Positions 35,446 to 44,977 of a stretch of DNA of 64,000 nucleotides are shown here, one piece after another (positions within the stretch are counted from its first letter, which is position 1; each line of letters begins with the position of its first letter). The stretch is taken from NCBI RefSeq assembly GCF_002799155.1, contig NZ_NERD01000002.1, positions 3,038,001-3,102,000 of the forward strand. Reading direction: 5' to 3'. The translations under genes and the position numbers were made by a program. Below the pieces are notes generated by a model that was not told the DNA's origin, did not search any database, and saw only the letters and a list, made by a program, of their open reading frames with translations. This DNA is from Stenotrophomonas maltophilia (GTDB lineage Bacteria > Pseudomonadota > Gammaproteobacteria > Xanthomonadales > Xanthomonadaceae).

Positions 35446-35921
35446 CCGCCCGCAAGCGCTACTGGCTGATGAAGTCCGAACCGGACGCCTTCTCCATCGA
35501 TGACCTGGCCAAGGTCAAGGTCGAACCCTGGAACGGGGTGCGCAACTACCAGGCGCGCAATTTCATGCGCGATGGCATGCAGGTGGGCGACGGCATCCTG
35601 TTCTACCACTCCAATACCAAGGTCCCCGGCATCGTGGGGCTGGCCACGGTGGCCAGCACGGCCTACCCGGACGACACCCAGTTCGACCCGACATCCGATT
35701 ACCACGACCCCAAGAGCACGCGCGAGAACCCGCGCTGGATGCTGGTGGACGTGGCCTTCGACCGCAAGCTCAAGCAGGTGATCGCGCTGGACGAGATCAA
35801 GCTGCACGCCGACGAACTCGGCGAAGGCTTCCCGCTGGTTGCCAAGGGCAACCGCCTGTCGGTGTTCCCGGTGACCGCCGCGCAGTGGAAGCTGCTGCTG
35901 TCGCTGGAAAAGAAATCCTGA
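35442..35921 (+). CDS. EVE domain-containing protein
   Basis: 159 aa, single EVE (PUA-like) domain, similar to human THYN1: [20 protein letters not shown] at the start, [28 protein letters not shown] (near 27-54) and [12 protein letters not shown] domains bind modified bases in nucleic acids and are often found near RNA or restriction genes. Here it overlaps fau and precedes rpiA, with no restriction genes nearby. Role not established. Confidence 0.92.
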   Translation: MTARKRYWLMKSEPDAFSIDDLAKVKVEPWNGVRNYQARNFMRDGMQVGDGILFYHSNTKVPGIVGLATVASTAYPDDTQFDPTSDYHDPKSTRENPRWMLVDVAFDRKLKQVIALDEIKLHADELGEGFPLVAKGNRLSVFPVTAAQWKLLLSLEKKS

Positions 35922-35943
35922 TCCCCTGCCTGAGAGTTCTCCC

Positions 35944-36591
35944 ATGTCCGAAGCCAAGCGCCTGGCCGCCGAGAAAGCCATCGAGTACGTTGAAGACGGC
36001 ATGATCGTCGGTGTCGGCACCGGTTCCACCGTGGCCTATTTCATCGATGCCCTTGCCCGCATCCAGCACCGCATCAAGGGGGCCGTGTCCAGCTCCGAAC
36101 AGAGCACCGCGCGCCTGAAGCAGCACGGCATCGAGGTGATCGAGCTGAACCACAGCGGCAACCTGTCGCTGTACGTCGACGGCGCCGATGAGTGCGACGC
36201 CAACAAGTGCCTGATCAAGGGCGGTGGCGCCGCGCTCACCCGCGAGAAGATCATCGCCGAGGCCAGCGAGCGCTTCATCTGCATCATCGACCCGAGCAAG
36301 CAGGTGCCGGTGCTGGGCAGGTTCCCGCTGCCGGTGGAAGTGATCCCGATGGCGCGCAGCCTGGTCGCCCGCCAGATCCGCGACATGACCGGCGGCCAGC
36401 CGACCTGGCGCGAAGGCGTGATCACCGATAACGGCAACCAGATCCTGGACATCCACAACCTGCAGATCACCGATCCGGAAAAGCTGGAGCGCGAGCTGAA
36501 CCAGCTGCCGGGCGTGGTCTGCGTCGGCCTGTTCGCGCGCCGCCGCGCCGATGTGGTGATCGTCGGCGGCGAACCGCCGGTCGTGCTCTGA
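35944..36591 (+). CDS. rpiA: Ribose-5-phosphate isomerase A
   Basis: 215 aa (E. coli 219). Interconverts ribose 5-phosphate and ribulose 5-phosphate in the pentose phosphate pathway. Motifs: [14 protein letters not shown] (near 22-35), [27 protein letters not shown] in two parts with catalytic Asp and Glu (near 80-105). Follows the EVE gene by 22 nt, in the same direction. Confidence 0.97.
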   Translation: MSEAKRLAAEKAIEYVEDGMIVGVGTGSTVAYFIDALARIQHRIKGAVSSSEQSTARLKQHGIEVIELNHSGNLSLYVDGADECDANKCLIKGGGAALTREKIIAEASERFICIIDPSKQVPVLGRFPLPVEVIPMARSLVARQIRDMTGGQPTWREGVITDNGNQILDIHNLQITDPEKLERELNQLPGVVCVGLFARRRADVVIVGGEPPVVL

Positions 36592-36612
36592 CCCTTTCGA
36601 AGGATCCTGACG

Positions 36613-37056
36613 ATGTCGCTGCTGCGTTCGCTGCTGATGCTTCCGCTGCTGGCCCTGGCCGGTTGTGCCACCGATGCGGCCCGCCACTGGGTCGAGCTGG
36701 AGGGTGCCCGCTACCAGGTCGAGCTGGCCACCAACGATGAAACCCGCGCGCGCGGACTGATGTTCCGCGACCAGATGTCGGCCGACCACGGCATGCTGTT
36801 CATCCACGACCGCGAAGAAATGCAGGCGTACTGGATGAAGAACACCAGGATCGCGCTGGACATCCTGTACTTCGACAGCCAGCGCAAGCTGGTCAGCCAG
36901 CAGCGCGACGTACCGCCGTGCTCGGCCGGCGACATGTGCCCGCCCTACCCCAGCGGCGGCCCAGCGCGCTATGTGCTGGAGCTCAACGCCGGCCAGGCCG
37001 AGAAGCTCAAGCTGAAGGATGGCACGGAGCTGAAGCTCGGACCGGGCATCGAGTAA
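36613..37056 (+). CDS. DUF192 family lipoprotein
   Basis: 147 aa. A short hydrophobic leader with lipobox LAGC (Cys near 18) marks a lipoprotein. The DUF192 core follows: VELATNDETRARGLMFRDQM, MLFIHDREEMQAYWMKNTRIALDILYFD and ARYVLELNAG. The family is widespread and compact; function is unknown. It follows rpiA by 21 nt and likely shares its transcript. Confidence 0.9.
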   Translation: MSLLRSLLMLPLLALAGCATDAARHWVELEGARYQVELATNDETRARGLMFRDQMSADHGMLFIHDREEMQAYWMKNTRIALDILYFDSQRKLVSQQRDVPPCSAGDMCPPYPSGGPARYVLELNAGQAEKLKLKDGTELKLGPGIE

Positions 37057-37073
37057 CAAGGGTTCTGCCAGCG

Positions 37074-37144
37074 GTAGTGCCGGCCGCTGGCCGGCAATCC
37101 TGCCGGGGTCAGATCCCTTTCGCACGCGAAAGGGATCTGACCCC
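37074..37144. repeat. SMAG palindrome followed by GGGGTCAGA-ended inverted repeat (family A)
   Basis: SMAG hairpin GTAGTGCCGGCCGCTGGCCG at 37074-37095, then a perfect 19-bp inverted repeat at 37105-37144 (GGGGTCAGATCCCTTTCGC and its complement around AC). It follows the DUF192 gene and may end its transcript. Confidence 0.88.
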
Positions 37145-37201
37145 TGAATTTTTCACGCGGCACCGCTTGAAACCGCCTGCGAATGACGCCAGTCTGTGGC
37201 C

Positions 37202-38047
37202 ATGCAGGACCGGATCACACTCCCCGACTGGGATGCACTGGCCGACCTCGAAGACGAGGCGCTGCCACTGCTGCCGACCGCGCTGCTGATCGCGCGCGAT
37301 GAATACCCCGATCTGCAGCCGTCGACCTACGACGCACTGATCCAGAGCCATGTCGACCACCTCCGCTCGGAAGTGGACAGCATCGACAACAGCCCGCTGA
37401 AGATGGCGGCGATCAACCGCCACCTGTTCGACGAGCTGGGCTACAGCGGCGACCACGACGAGTACTACGACCCGCGCAACAGCTACCTCAACCAGGTCTT
37501 CGAGCGCCGCCTGGGCAACCCGATCTCGCTGGCACTGGTGCAGATGGAAGTCGCGCGCCGGCTGGGCATTCCGCTCGACGGCGTGTCCTTTCCCGGCCAC
37601 TTCCTGGTGCGCCTGCCGGTAGACGACGGCGTGCTGGTGATGGACCCGTTCAACGGTGGCCGCCCGCTGGACGTGGACGAACTGCGCGAACGCGCCAAGT
37701 CACATCTGGGTGGGCAAATGCCGGACGACCAGGTACTGGCGCAGATCCTGGACCCGGCGCCGGCGCGTGCGATCCTGATGCGCATGCTGCGCAACCTGCA
37801 TGGCGTGTACGCCGAAGCCGGCGAATGGGACCGTGCCGCGCGCAGTGCCGACCGCCTGCTGAAGCTGGCCCCGGAGCAGGACGACGCGCTGCGCGACCGC
37901 GGCCTGGCCTACCTGCAGCTGGAATACCTGGCCGGTGCCCGCCACGACCTGGGGCAGTACCTGAAGCGCAACCCGGAAGCCAGCGATGCGCAGTGGCTGC
38001 GCGAGAAGCTGATCGACCTCGGCGGACCGGTGCCGCGGTTGCATTGA
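37202..38047 (+). CDS. SirB1-like protein (transglutaminase-like core with TPR-like C-terminus)
   Basis: 281 aa from the ATG at 37202; a GTG two codons earlier is an alternative. The SirB1/transglutaminase-like core is seen in YDPRNSYLNQVFERRLGNPISLALV..VARRLGIPLDGVSFPGHFLVRL (near 88-138), followed by helical repeat-like segments (RAARSADRLLKLAPEQDDALRDRGLAYLQL). In E. coli the homologue lies near prmC/hemA-related genes; biochemical role unknown. Confidence 0.85.
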   Translation: MQDRITLPDWDALADLEDEALPLLPTALLIARDEYPDLQPSTYDALIQSHVDHLRSEVDSIDNSPLKMAAINRHLFDELGYSGDHDEYYDPRNSYLNQVFERRLGNPISLALVQMEVARRLGIPLDGVSFPGHFLVRLPVDDGVLVMDPFNGGRPLDVDELRERAKSHLGGQMPDDQVLAQILDPAPARAILMRMLRNLHGVYAEAGEWDRAARSADRLLKLAPEQDDALRDRGLAYLQLEYLAGARHDLGQYLKRNPEASDAQWLREKLIDLGGPVPRLH

Positions 38048-38056
38048 AGGTGTCAG

Positions 38057-38085
38057 TGTGTGGATCAACGGTCCACACCCACCGG
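38057..38085. repeat. GACCAAGGTC-type dyad
   Basis: GTGTGGATCAACGGTCCACAC followed by CCACC, between the SirB1-like gene and rubA. Confidence 0.6.
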
Positions 38086-38106
38086 AGGGGCCGGGTGGCC
38101 CACCCG

Positions 38107-38298
38107 TCAATCGACCTCGACCATCTCGAAATCGGCCTTGGTCACGCCACAGTCCGGGCAGGTCCAGGTCTCGGGAATGTCCTCCCAGCGCGTCCCCGGC
38201 GCGATGCCCTCCTCCGGCAGGCCGTCCGCTTCGCTGTAAAGGAAGCCGCAGACCACGCACATCCAGGTGCGCAAGGTGGTGGGGGTGGCATCGCTCAT
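38107..38298 (-). CDS. rubA: Rubredoxin
   Basis: 63 aa from the ATG at 38296-38298. One-iron electron carrier: iron is held by the cysteines of CVVCGFLY (near 12-19) and [11 protein letters not shown] (near 45-55), with the usual [24 protein letters not shown] linker (here [19 protein letters not shown]). It is divergent from thiE, 67 nt apart; a rubA/thiE/hemL cluster is common in pseudomonads and xanthomonads. Electron partners are not in the window. Confidence 0.95.
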   Translation of the reverse strand: MSDATPTTLRTWMCVVCGFLYSEADGLPEEGIAPGTRWEDIPETWTCPDCGVTKADFEMVEVD

Positions 38299-38365
38299 CG
38301 GATAATCAGGGCTGGATTCACGGGCCGCCATTGTCCCATCGCGGTCCACTCACCGGTAGCCATCG

Positions 38366-38992
38366 ATGACTTCTGCTTCCCCGGCGCCCCGCGGCGTCTA
38401 CCTGATCACCCCGGACGAGCCCGATACCGCGCGCCTGCTGGCCCGTACCGCGCCGCTGCTGGCTGCGGGCGCCACCTGGCTGCAGTACCGCAACAAGACC
38501 GCCAGTGACGCGCTGCGGCGGGAGCAGGCCACCGCCCTGCAGGCGCTGTGCGTGGAACACGGCGTGCCGCTGATCGTCAACGACGACCCGGCACTGGCCA
38601 AGGCAGTCGGCGCCGCCGGCGTGCACCTGGGCGGCACCGACGGTGACATCCCCAGCGCGCGCGCCCTGCTCGGCCCCGAAGCCATCATCGGCGCTTCCTG
38701 CTACGACCAGCTGGCCAATGCCGAGCAGGCCGTGGCCGCCGGTGCCAGCTACGTGGCCTTCGGCGCCTTCTTCCCGACCACCACCAAGATCACCAGCAGC
38801 CGCGCCCATACCGACCTGCTGCGGCAAAGCGCCGCACTGGGCGTGCCGCGGGTGGCGATCGGCGGCCTGACGCCGGACAATGTCGGTCCCATCATCGACG
38901 CTGGCGCCGATCTGGTCGCCGTGGTCAGCAGCGTGTTCGCCGCCGAAGACCCGCTTGCGGTCCAGCGCGCCTACCTCGCCCAGTTCGCGTAA
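38366..38992 (+). CDS. thiE: Thiamine-phosphate synthase
   Basis: 208 aa. Joins HMP-pyrophosphate and THZ-phosphate to make thiamine phosphate. TIM barrel with [14 protein letters not shown] (near 34-47), [20 protein letters not shown] (near 70-89), [13 protein letters not shown] (near 130-142) and IGGLTPDNV. Followed after 16 nt by hemL; no TPP riboswitch is visible upstream. Confidence 0.96.
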   Translation: MTSASPAPRGVYLITPDEPDTARLLARTAPLLAAGATWLQYRNKTASDALRREQATALQALCVEHGVPLIVNDDPALAKAVGAAGVHLGGTDGDIPSARALLGPEAIIGASCYDQLANAEQAVAAGASYVAFGAFFPTTTKITSSRAHTDLLRQSAALGVPRVAIGGLTPDNVGPIIDAGADLVAVVSSVFAAEDPLAVQRAYLAQFA

Positions 38993-39008
38993 TGCCCAGG
39001 AAATCCGC

Positions 39009-40298
<1,290 letters not shown>

Positions 40299-40312
40299 GC
40301 CCGCTCTGCACG

Positions 40313-40378
40313 AAAAAGGGGACGGAGGGGATCAAGTCGTTTGTGCACAAACGACTTGATCCCCTCCGTCCCCTTTTT
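40313..40378. repeat. 66-bp perfect palindrome (family B), probable bidirectional terminator
   Basis: The left 33 nt, from AAAAAGGGGACGGAGGGG to TTTGTG, are the exact complement of the right 33 nt with no spacer. It shares the AAAAAGGGGACGGAGGG ends with the repeat after zapA. It lies between the convergent hemL and azurin genes; A5/T5 ends would give a U-tract in both directions. Confidence 0.92.
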
Positions 40379-40386
40379 CCATCCAC

Positions 40387-40839
40387 TCAACCAAAGACGA
40401 ATTTGCCCTTCATCATCGCGAAGTGGCCGGGGAACGAGCAGAAGAAGGTGTAGTCACCGCCCTTCTGCAGGCCCTGGGTAGAGAAGCGCACGCGCGTGGT
40501 CTCGCCGCCGCCGATCACTTTGGTGTGCGCCAGCACACGCTTGTCAGCCTTCGGCAGGTAACTGTCGGCCAGGGTCATGCGCATGCCCGCCATGGCCACC
40601 GGCTGGTAATCGGCGGTGCGGGTCAGCACCCAGTTGTGGCCCATCGCGGTGGCGGCGAGCTTGCCGGTGTGGCGCAGGGTCAGGTCCACGGCGGTGCAAT
40701 CAGCGGCGACCTTGATCTCGCGACTGCTGAAGCTCATCTGGTCGGTGCTGTCGATGCTCACCGCACACACCCGCGCCATCGCCGACGGCGCCAGCACCAG
40801 CGCACCCAGCCCCACTGCCACCATCCAAGCCTTCATCAT
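40387..40839 (-). CDS. azu: Azurin (type 1 copper protein)
   Basis: 150 aa with a signal peptide (KAWMVAVGLGALVLAPSAMA). Periplasmic blue copper electron carrier. Copper ligands are present: His in MGHNWVL (near 65) and Cys, His and Met in FFCSFPGHFAMMKG (near 134-147). The mature start CAVSIDSTDQMSF matches Pseudomonas azurin. AGGAG lies 5 nt before the ATG at 40839 and 8 nt before the one at 40836, so either could be used. Electron partners are not in the window. Confidence 0.95.
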   Translation of the reverse strand: MMKAWMVAVGLGALVLAPSAMARVCAVSIDSTDQMSFSSREIKVAADCTAVDLTLRHTGKLAATAMGHNWVLTRTADYQPVAMAGMRMTLADSYLPKADKRVLAHTKVIGGGETTRVRFSTQGLQKGGDYTFFCSFPGHFAMMKGKFVFG

Positions 40840-40959
40840 TGCGTCTCCTGCGGATTCAAGCGCCATTCTAGGCAGGCCCCCGCGTCCCCGTCTGCGACCG
40901 TCTGTCGCATGCCAACTCCAGGCTTTCCCGCGCACTCACTGCAGTGGCATGCTCGGGCG

Positions 40960-41562
40960 ATGCGGATCGATCTGTTGCTGCTGGATGTAGATGGCGTCCT
41001 GGTGCAATACCAGCGCGCGCAGCGCGTGCTGCACCTGGCACAGGCACTGCGGGTTCCGACGCCGGCCGTGCAGGCCGCGCTGTATGACAGCGGGCTGGAA
41101 GCTGCGCATGACAATGGCACGCTGGACGGTCCGGCCTATCTGGCACGGCTGGGGGCGCTGCTGGGCAGAACCGTTGATGTGACGACATGGACCGCCGCGC
41201 GCCAGGCCGCCAGCCACCCGCAGTTTGCCGTGCTGCAGCGGCTGCAGGCCCTGCAGCTGCCAATGGCAGTACTGACCAACAACGGCGCGCTGATGGTGCA
41301 GGCGTTGCCCAGCCTGTTGCCGGATCTGTTTCCTGCCTTGCAGGGCCGCGTGTTCTGCAGCGCGGATTTTGGCCTGCGCAAGCCTGCGCCAGCAGTGTTT
41401 CTGCGCACGCTGGAAGCGCTGGGCGTGGCGCCTGCGCGAACGCTGTTCGTCGATGACCTGTTCGCCAATGTGCGTGGCGCGCGCGCTGCCGGCCTGCACG
41501 CGGAAACCGTGCGCGATGGCCGTGGGTTGGGCAAGGTGTTGAAGCGTTACGCCGTGAACTGA
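40960..41562 (+). CDS. HAD-superfamily hydrolase
   Basis: 200 aa from the ATG at 40960. HAD motif I LLLDVDGVL (Asp near 8 and 10), motif II VLTNNGALM (near 105), motif III lysine in FGLRKPAPAVF (near 145) and motif IV LFVDDLFANV (near 168). The cap is small and helical (subfamily I). The family hydrolyses phosphate esters; substrate unknown. Divergent from azurin; no operon partners. Confidence 0.87.
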   Translation: MRIDLLLLDVDGVLVQYQRAQRVLHLAQALRVPTPAVQAALYDSGLEAAHDNGTLDGPAYLARLGALLGRTVDVTTWTAARQAASHPQFAVLQRLQALQLPMAVLTNNGALMVQALPSLLPDLFPALQGRVFCSADFGLRKPAPAVFLRTLEALGVAPARTLFVDDLFANVRGARAAGLHAETVRDGRGLGKVLKRYAVN

Positions 41563-41564
41563 TC

Positions 41565-41603
41565 GGGGCCAGAGCCCTCTCCGCAGGAGAGGGATCCGAC
41601 CCC
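41565..41603. repeat. GGGG(T/C)CAGA-ended inverted repeat (family A)
   Basis: GGGGCCAGAGCCCTCTCC pairs with GGAGAGGGATCCGACCCC. It begins 2 nt after the HAD stop and ends 12 nt before the argD stop, so it lies between convergent genes. Confidence 0.8.
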
Positions 41604-41615
41604 AGCGCCGGGGCT

Positions 41616-42842
41616 TCAGCGCGCTGCGATGAACGCTGCAATCGCCGCGCGAAGGCGCTTCAGCCCTTCGGCCACTTCTTCGTCGGTGATGTTCAGCGAC
41701 GGCACGAAGCGCAGCACGTCCGGGCCGGCCTGCAGGGTCAGCAGGCCCTGCTCGGCGGCATGATCGAGGATCACACCGGCCTGGCCGGCGAAGTCCTTGC
41801 TGAGCACCGCGCCCAGCATCAGGCCGCGGCCACGCACATCGCTGAACACACCGAACTCATCGTTGATGCGGGCGAAGCCATCGCGCAGCGCCTTCGACTG
41901 GCGGCTGACGTTGGCGGCGATCTCCGCCGAGGCCAGCTTGCGCAGCGCCACGCGGGCCACCGCGGCAGCCAGCGGGTTGCCACCGAAGGTGGTGCCATGC
42001 GCGCCGAACTGCATGGTTTCGGCCACCTTCGGGCCAGCCAGCATCGCACCGATAGGGAAGCCGCCGCCCAGCGCCTTGGCCAGGGTGACCATGTCCGGCA
42101 CCACATCGTCCTGCCAGTGCGCGAACAACGTGCCGGTACGGCCCATGCCGGCCTGGATCTCGTCCAGCACCAGCAGTGCGTTGTGCTGGTCGCACAGCTC
42201 GCGCACGCGCTTGAGGAAGCCGGACTTGGCCGGCATCACGCCGCCCTCTCCCTGGATCGGCTCCAGCATCACCGCAGCCACGTCGCCGGCGGCCATCGCG
42301 GTTTCCAGCTGGAGCTCATCGTTGAAATCGATGTAGCGGAAGCCACCGGGCAGCGGCTCGTAGCCTTCCTGGTACTTCGGCTGGGCGGTGGCGGTGACCG
42401 CGCCCATCGTGCGGCCGTGGAAGCTGCCACGGAAGGTGATGATCACCCGCTTGTCGGCCGGGCGACCCTGGCTGGAAGCCCACTTGCGGACCATCTTGAT
42501 CGCCACTTCGTTGGCTTCGGCGCCGGAGTTGCACAGGAACACGCGCTCGGCGAAGCGGCTGGCCTTCACCAGCTCCTCGGCCAGGTGCAGCGGCGGTGCG
42601 CTGTAGAACACGTTGCTGGTGTGCCAGAGCTTGCCGGCCTGCTCGACCAGCGCGGCCACCAGGTCCGGATCATTGTGGCCCAGCCCGCACACGGCGATGC
42701 CGGCGGCCAGGTCGATGAACTCACGGCCCTGGCTGTCCCACACGCGGGCGCCCTGGCCTCGCTCCAGTACCACCTGGCGGGGCTTGTAGACCGGCAGGTA
42801 GTAGTGCGACAGGGAGATCAGCGGATCGGTAGCGGCGGTCAT
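41616..42842 (-). CDS. argD: Acetylornithine aminotransferase
   Basis: 408 aa, class III PLP aminotransferase. N-terminus LISLSHYYLPVYKPRQVVLERGQGARVWDS, then GIAVCGLGHNDPDLV, LCNSGAEANEVAIKMVRKWA, LVLDEIQAGMGRTGTLFA and LAKALGGGFPIGAMLA with the PLP lysine (near 251). Makes N-acetylornithine in arginine synthesis; many ArgD enzymes also serve as succinyldiaminopimelate aminotransferase. The other arg genes are not nearby, as is usual in xanthomonads. Divergent from the K+ channel gene. Confidence 0.92.
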   Translation of the reverse strand: MTAATDPLISLSHYYLPVYKPRQVVLERGQGARVWDSQGREFIDLAAGIAVCGLGHNDPDLVAALVEQAGKLWHTSNVFYSAPPLHLAEELVKASRFAERVFLCNSGAEANEVAIKMVRKWASSQGRPADKRVIITFRGSFHGRTMGAVTATAQPKYQEGYEPLPGGFRYIDFNDELQLETAMAAGDVAAVMLEPIQGEGGVMPAKSGFLKRVRELCDQHNALLVLDEIQAGMGRTGTLFAHWQDDVVPDMVTLAKALGGGFPIGAMLAGPKVAETMQFGAHGTTFGGNPLAAAVARVALRKLASAEIAANVSRQSKALRDGFARINDEFGVFSDVRGRGLMLGAVLSKDFAGQAGVILDHAAEQGLLTLQAGPDVLRFVPSLNITDEEVAEGLKRLRAAIAAFIAAR

Positions 42843-42905
42843 GGCAGTCGGCAGGGTTCAGGAACACCCATTCTCGCGCCGGAACCCCTGCGGCACAATG
42901 CGCCC

Positions 42906-43778
42906 ATGCGACCGTTCTCCGCCCCCCAGCTGAACCCCGCCACCGAGACCGGCTGGCGCCGTCGGTGGTTCGACATCATCTACCGCCACGACTCGCGGCC
43001 CTCGCGCAATTTCGACCTGATCCTGGTGGTGGCGATCGTCGCCAGCATCCTGGTGGTGATGATCGACAGCGTGCAGCACCTGCATGCCGAGTGGTCCACG
43101 GGCCTGTACATCCTGGAATGGGGCTTCACGATCATCTTCACCGCCGAGTACCTGCTGCGGCTGGCGGTGGTCAAGCGACCGCTGCGTTACGCGGTGAGCA
43201 TCTGGGGCATCATCGACCTGCTATCGATCCTGCCCGCCTACCTGTCGATGTTCATTCCAGGCGCGCAGAGCCTGCTGGTGGTGCGCGCACTGCGCATCCT
43301 GCGGGTGTTCCGCATCCTCAAGCTGACCCGCTACATCGAGGAAAGCGGCGTCCTCATGACCTCGCTGTGGCGCAGCCGGCGCAAGGTGCTGGTGTTCCTG
43401 TTCACGGTGATCACCATCACCATCATCGCCGGTGCGCTGATGTATGTGATCGAAGGACCGGAGCACGGCTTCACCAATATTCCAGCCAGCATGTACTGGG
43501 CGGTGGTGACCATGGCCACGGTCGGCTTCGGCGACATCGTGCCGCAGACCGTGCTCGGTCGCTTTGTCACCTCGGTGCTGATCCTGATCGGCTACAGCAT
43601 CATCGCCGTGCCCACCGGCATCTACACCGCCGAACTGGCCAGCACCATGCGCGAAGCCGAACTGGCTGCGCGCCGTGACGCGCGCGGGTGCCCGCACTGC
43701 GGGCTGGAAGGCCACGAGCCGGATGCCCGGCATTGCCGCAAGTGCGGGGGTGAACTACCGGATGCATTCAGCCATTGA
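42906..43778 (+). CDS. Voltage-gated potassium channel-like protein with C-terminal zinc-ribbon-like tail
   Basis: 290 aa, inner membrane, six helices. S4-like voltage sensor: VVRALRILRVFRILKLTRYIE (arginines every third residue, near 117-137). The pore helix and filter are YWAVVTMATVGFGDIVPQT (near 198-216); the filter reads TVGFGD, a known variant of TVGYGD that selects K+. After S6 there is a cytoplasmic tail with CPHCGLEGHEPDARHCRKCGG, a treble-clef/zinc-ribbon pattern of four Cys. This tail is unusual for a Kv-like channel and could sense zinc or redox state, but that is inference. Confidence 0.9.
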   Translation: MRPFSAPQLNPATETGWRRRWFDIIYRHDSRPSRNFDLILVVAIVASILVVMIDSVQHLHAEWSTGLYILEWGFTIIFTAEYLLRLAVVKRPLRYAVSIWGIIDLLSILPAYLSMFIPGAQSLLVVRALRILRVFRILKLTRYIEESGVLMTSLWRSRRKVLVFLFTVITITIIAGALMYVIEGPEHGFTNIPASMYWAVVTMATVGFGDIVPQTVLGRFVTSVLILIGYSIIAVPTGIYTAELASTMREAELAARRDARGCPHCGLEGHEPDARHCRKCGGELPDAFSH

Positions 43779-43784
43779 GGCACA

Positions 43785-43875
43785 TGCCGGCCAGCGGCCG
43801 GCACTACCAAACCCGCAGGGTGCGTGCCGGGCGTGACCCGGCACTACCCTCGGTAGCTCCACGCCATGCGTGGAT
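43785..43875. repeat. Cluster of three SMAG palindromes
   Basis: Two copies read on the minus strand (43785-43807, stem GCCGGCC/GGCCGGC; 43824-43847, stem GTGCCGGG/CCCGGCAC) and one on the plus strand (43853-43875, GTAGCTCCACGCCATGCGTGGA). They fill the gap between the channel gene and the convergent DUF3829 gene. Confidence 0.85.
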
Positions 43876-43880
43876 CCTCC

Positions 43881-44837
43881 TCAACGCATGCGGTTGCTGG
43901 TGGTCACCAGGTCGTTGTAGGCATCCAGAATCGTCGACTGCGCGCCCTCAGGATCGGTGGTGAGCCAGCTGCCCGACGCCTTGCGCTCGGCGGCCAACGC
44001 ATCGGCGGTGATCGGCTTGCCCTGCTCCAGACGCTCGACACCGCGACCGGCGGTACGCACCAGCTTGTCGGCCGAACGCTGCACATGGCCCCACATCGGG
44101 TCATCCTTGCCGACACCGCTGTTCTGGATGTCCGTCACCAGCGCCTGGTAGTCGGCCAGCTGGCCGCGCAACGCCGCAACGTCCGGCGCGTCGCTCTGGA
44201 ACGCCATCGCCAGCTGCTTGCCATCGCCGACAAGGCGCAGGTGGTAATAGGCCAGCGAGCGGCCTTCGCGTTCCTCGATCTGCTTCAGCTGCGCGGCGCG
44301 ACGATCGTTCTCGTTCTTTTCCAGCGCCGCATCCATCGCTTCGCTGGCCTTGAAGAACTCGGCATAGGCCTGCATCAGCGGGGCATGCTGGCTGCGCATT
44401 CCTTCACCACCATCGCGGCGAAAGTCTTCGCGGGTGAAGTAGCCATCTGCGCGCTCGACCAAGGTGTTCAGTGCCTGGAACGCCTGCTGGTACTGCCGCG
44501 CGGGCGCATCCAGCGGCGTCGCGGGGCTCTTTGCCAGCGCATCGGTCAGCGGCTGGCCGCAGTACTCGACGCGGTGCGACAGCACCTTGCCGGGGGAGCG
44601 CGGCTGCGCTTCCTTGCCGGTTGGACCTGCCTTGGGATCCTTCATCCAGCCCGTGTAGGTCTGGAAACCTTCGTGGATGGGCTGTTCGACGCCGTTGTAG
44701 CACTCGATGTAGGCGTTGATCTTTTCCAACCCGGGATCGGCGACAGCCAGGCCCGCCGGGTTGTTGCAGCCGGCCAGCGCGCCGAGCAGGAGAACAGGAA
44801 GCAGGCGTGTGGATGCGTTCAAATCAGTTCCTTGCAC
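43881..44837 (-). CDS. DUF3829 (YiiG-like) lipoprotein, copy 1
   Basis: 318 aa. A hydrophobic leader with lipobox LAGC (Cys near 24) predicts an envelope lipoprotein. The body is helical with conserved blocks YIECYN, YTGWMKDPKAGPTG, YCGQPLTDALA, HAPLMQAYAEFFKASEAMDAALE and EEREGRSLAYYHLRL. These recur in the gene upstream (44978-45970), so the two are tandem paralogues. A TTG start at codon 6, with AAGGA upstream, is an alternative. Function unknown. Confidence 0.83.
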   Translation of the reverse strand: MQGTDLNASTRLLPVLLLGALAGCNNPAGLAVADPGLEKINAYIECYNGVEQPIHEGFQTYTGWMKDPKAGPTGKEAQPRSPGKVLSHRVEYCGQPLTDALAKSPATPLDAPARQYQQAFQALNTLVERADGYFTREDFRRDGGEGMRSQHAPLMQAYAEFFKASEAMDAALEKNENDRRAAQLKQIEEREGRSLAYYHLRLVGDGKQLAMAFQSDAPDVAALRGQLADYQALVTDIQNSGVGKDDPMWGHVQRSADKLVRTAGRGVERLEQGKPITADALAAERKASGSWLTTDPEGAQSTILDAYNDLVTTSNRMR

Positions 44838-44977
44838 CAGTGAAAACTGCAGGCATCTTCATGCATGGCGCGGGCGCGCGCTCCAGCACCTCGGGAAGGT
44901 GCTGGCATTCGGGGCTGCGGGACGCGTCATGTCGCAATCATCCTGCTCGATCGCGACAAAAATAACGTTGAGCTTCG

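Noticed and set aside
38300..38366. TPP riboswitch upstream of thiE
   Set aside because: The gap to rubA is only 67 nt and shows no CTGAGA/THI-box sequence.
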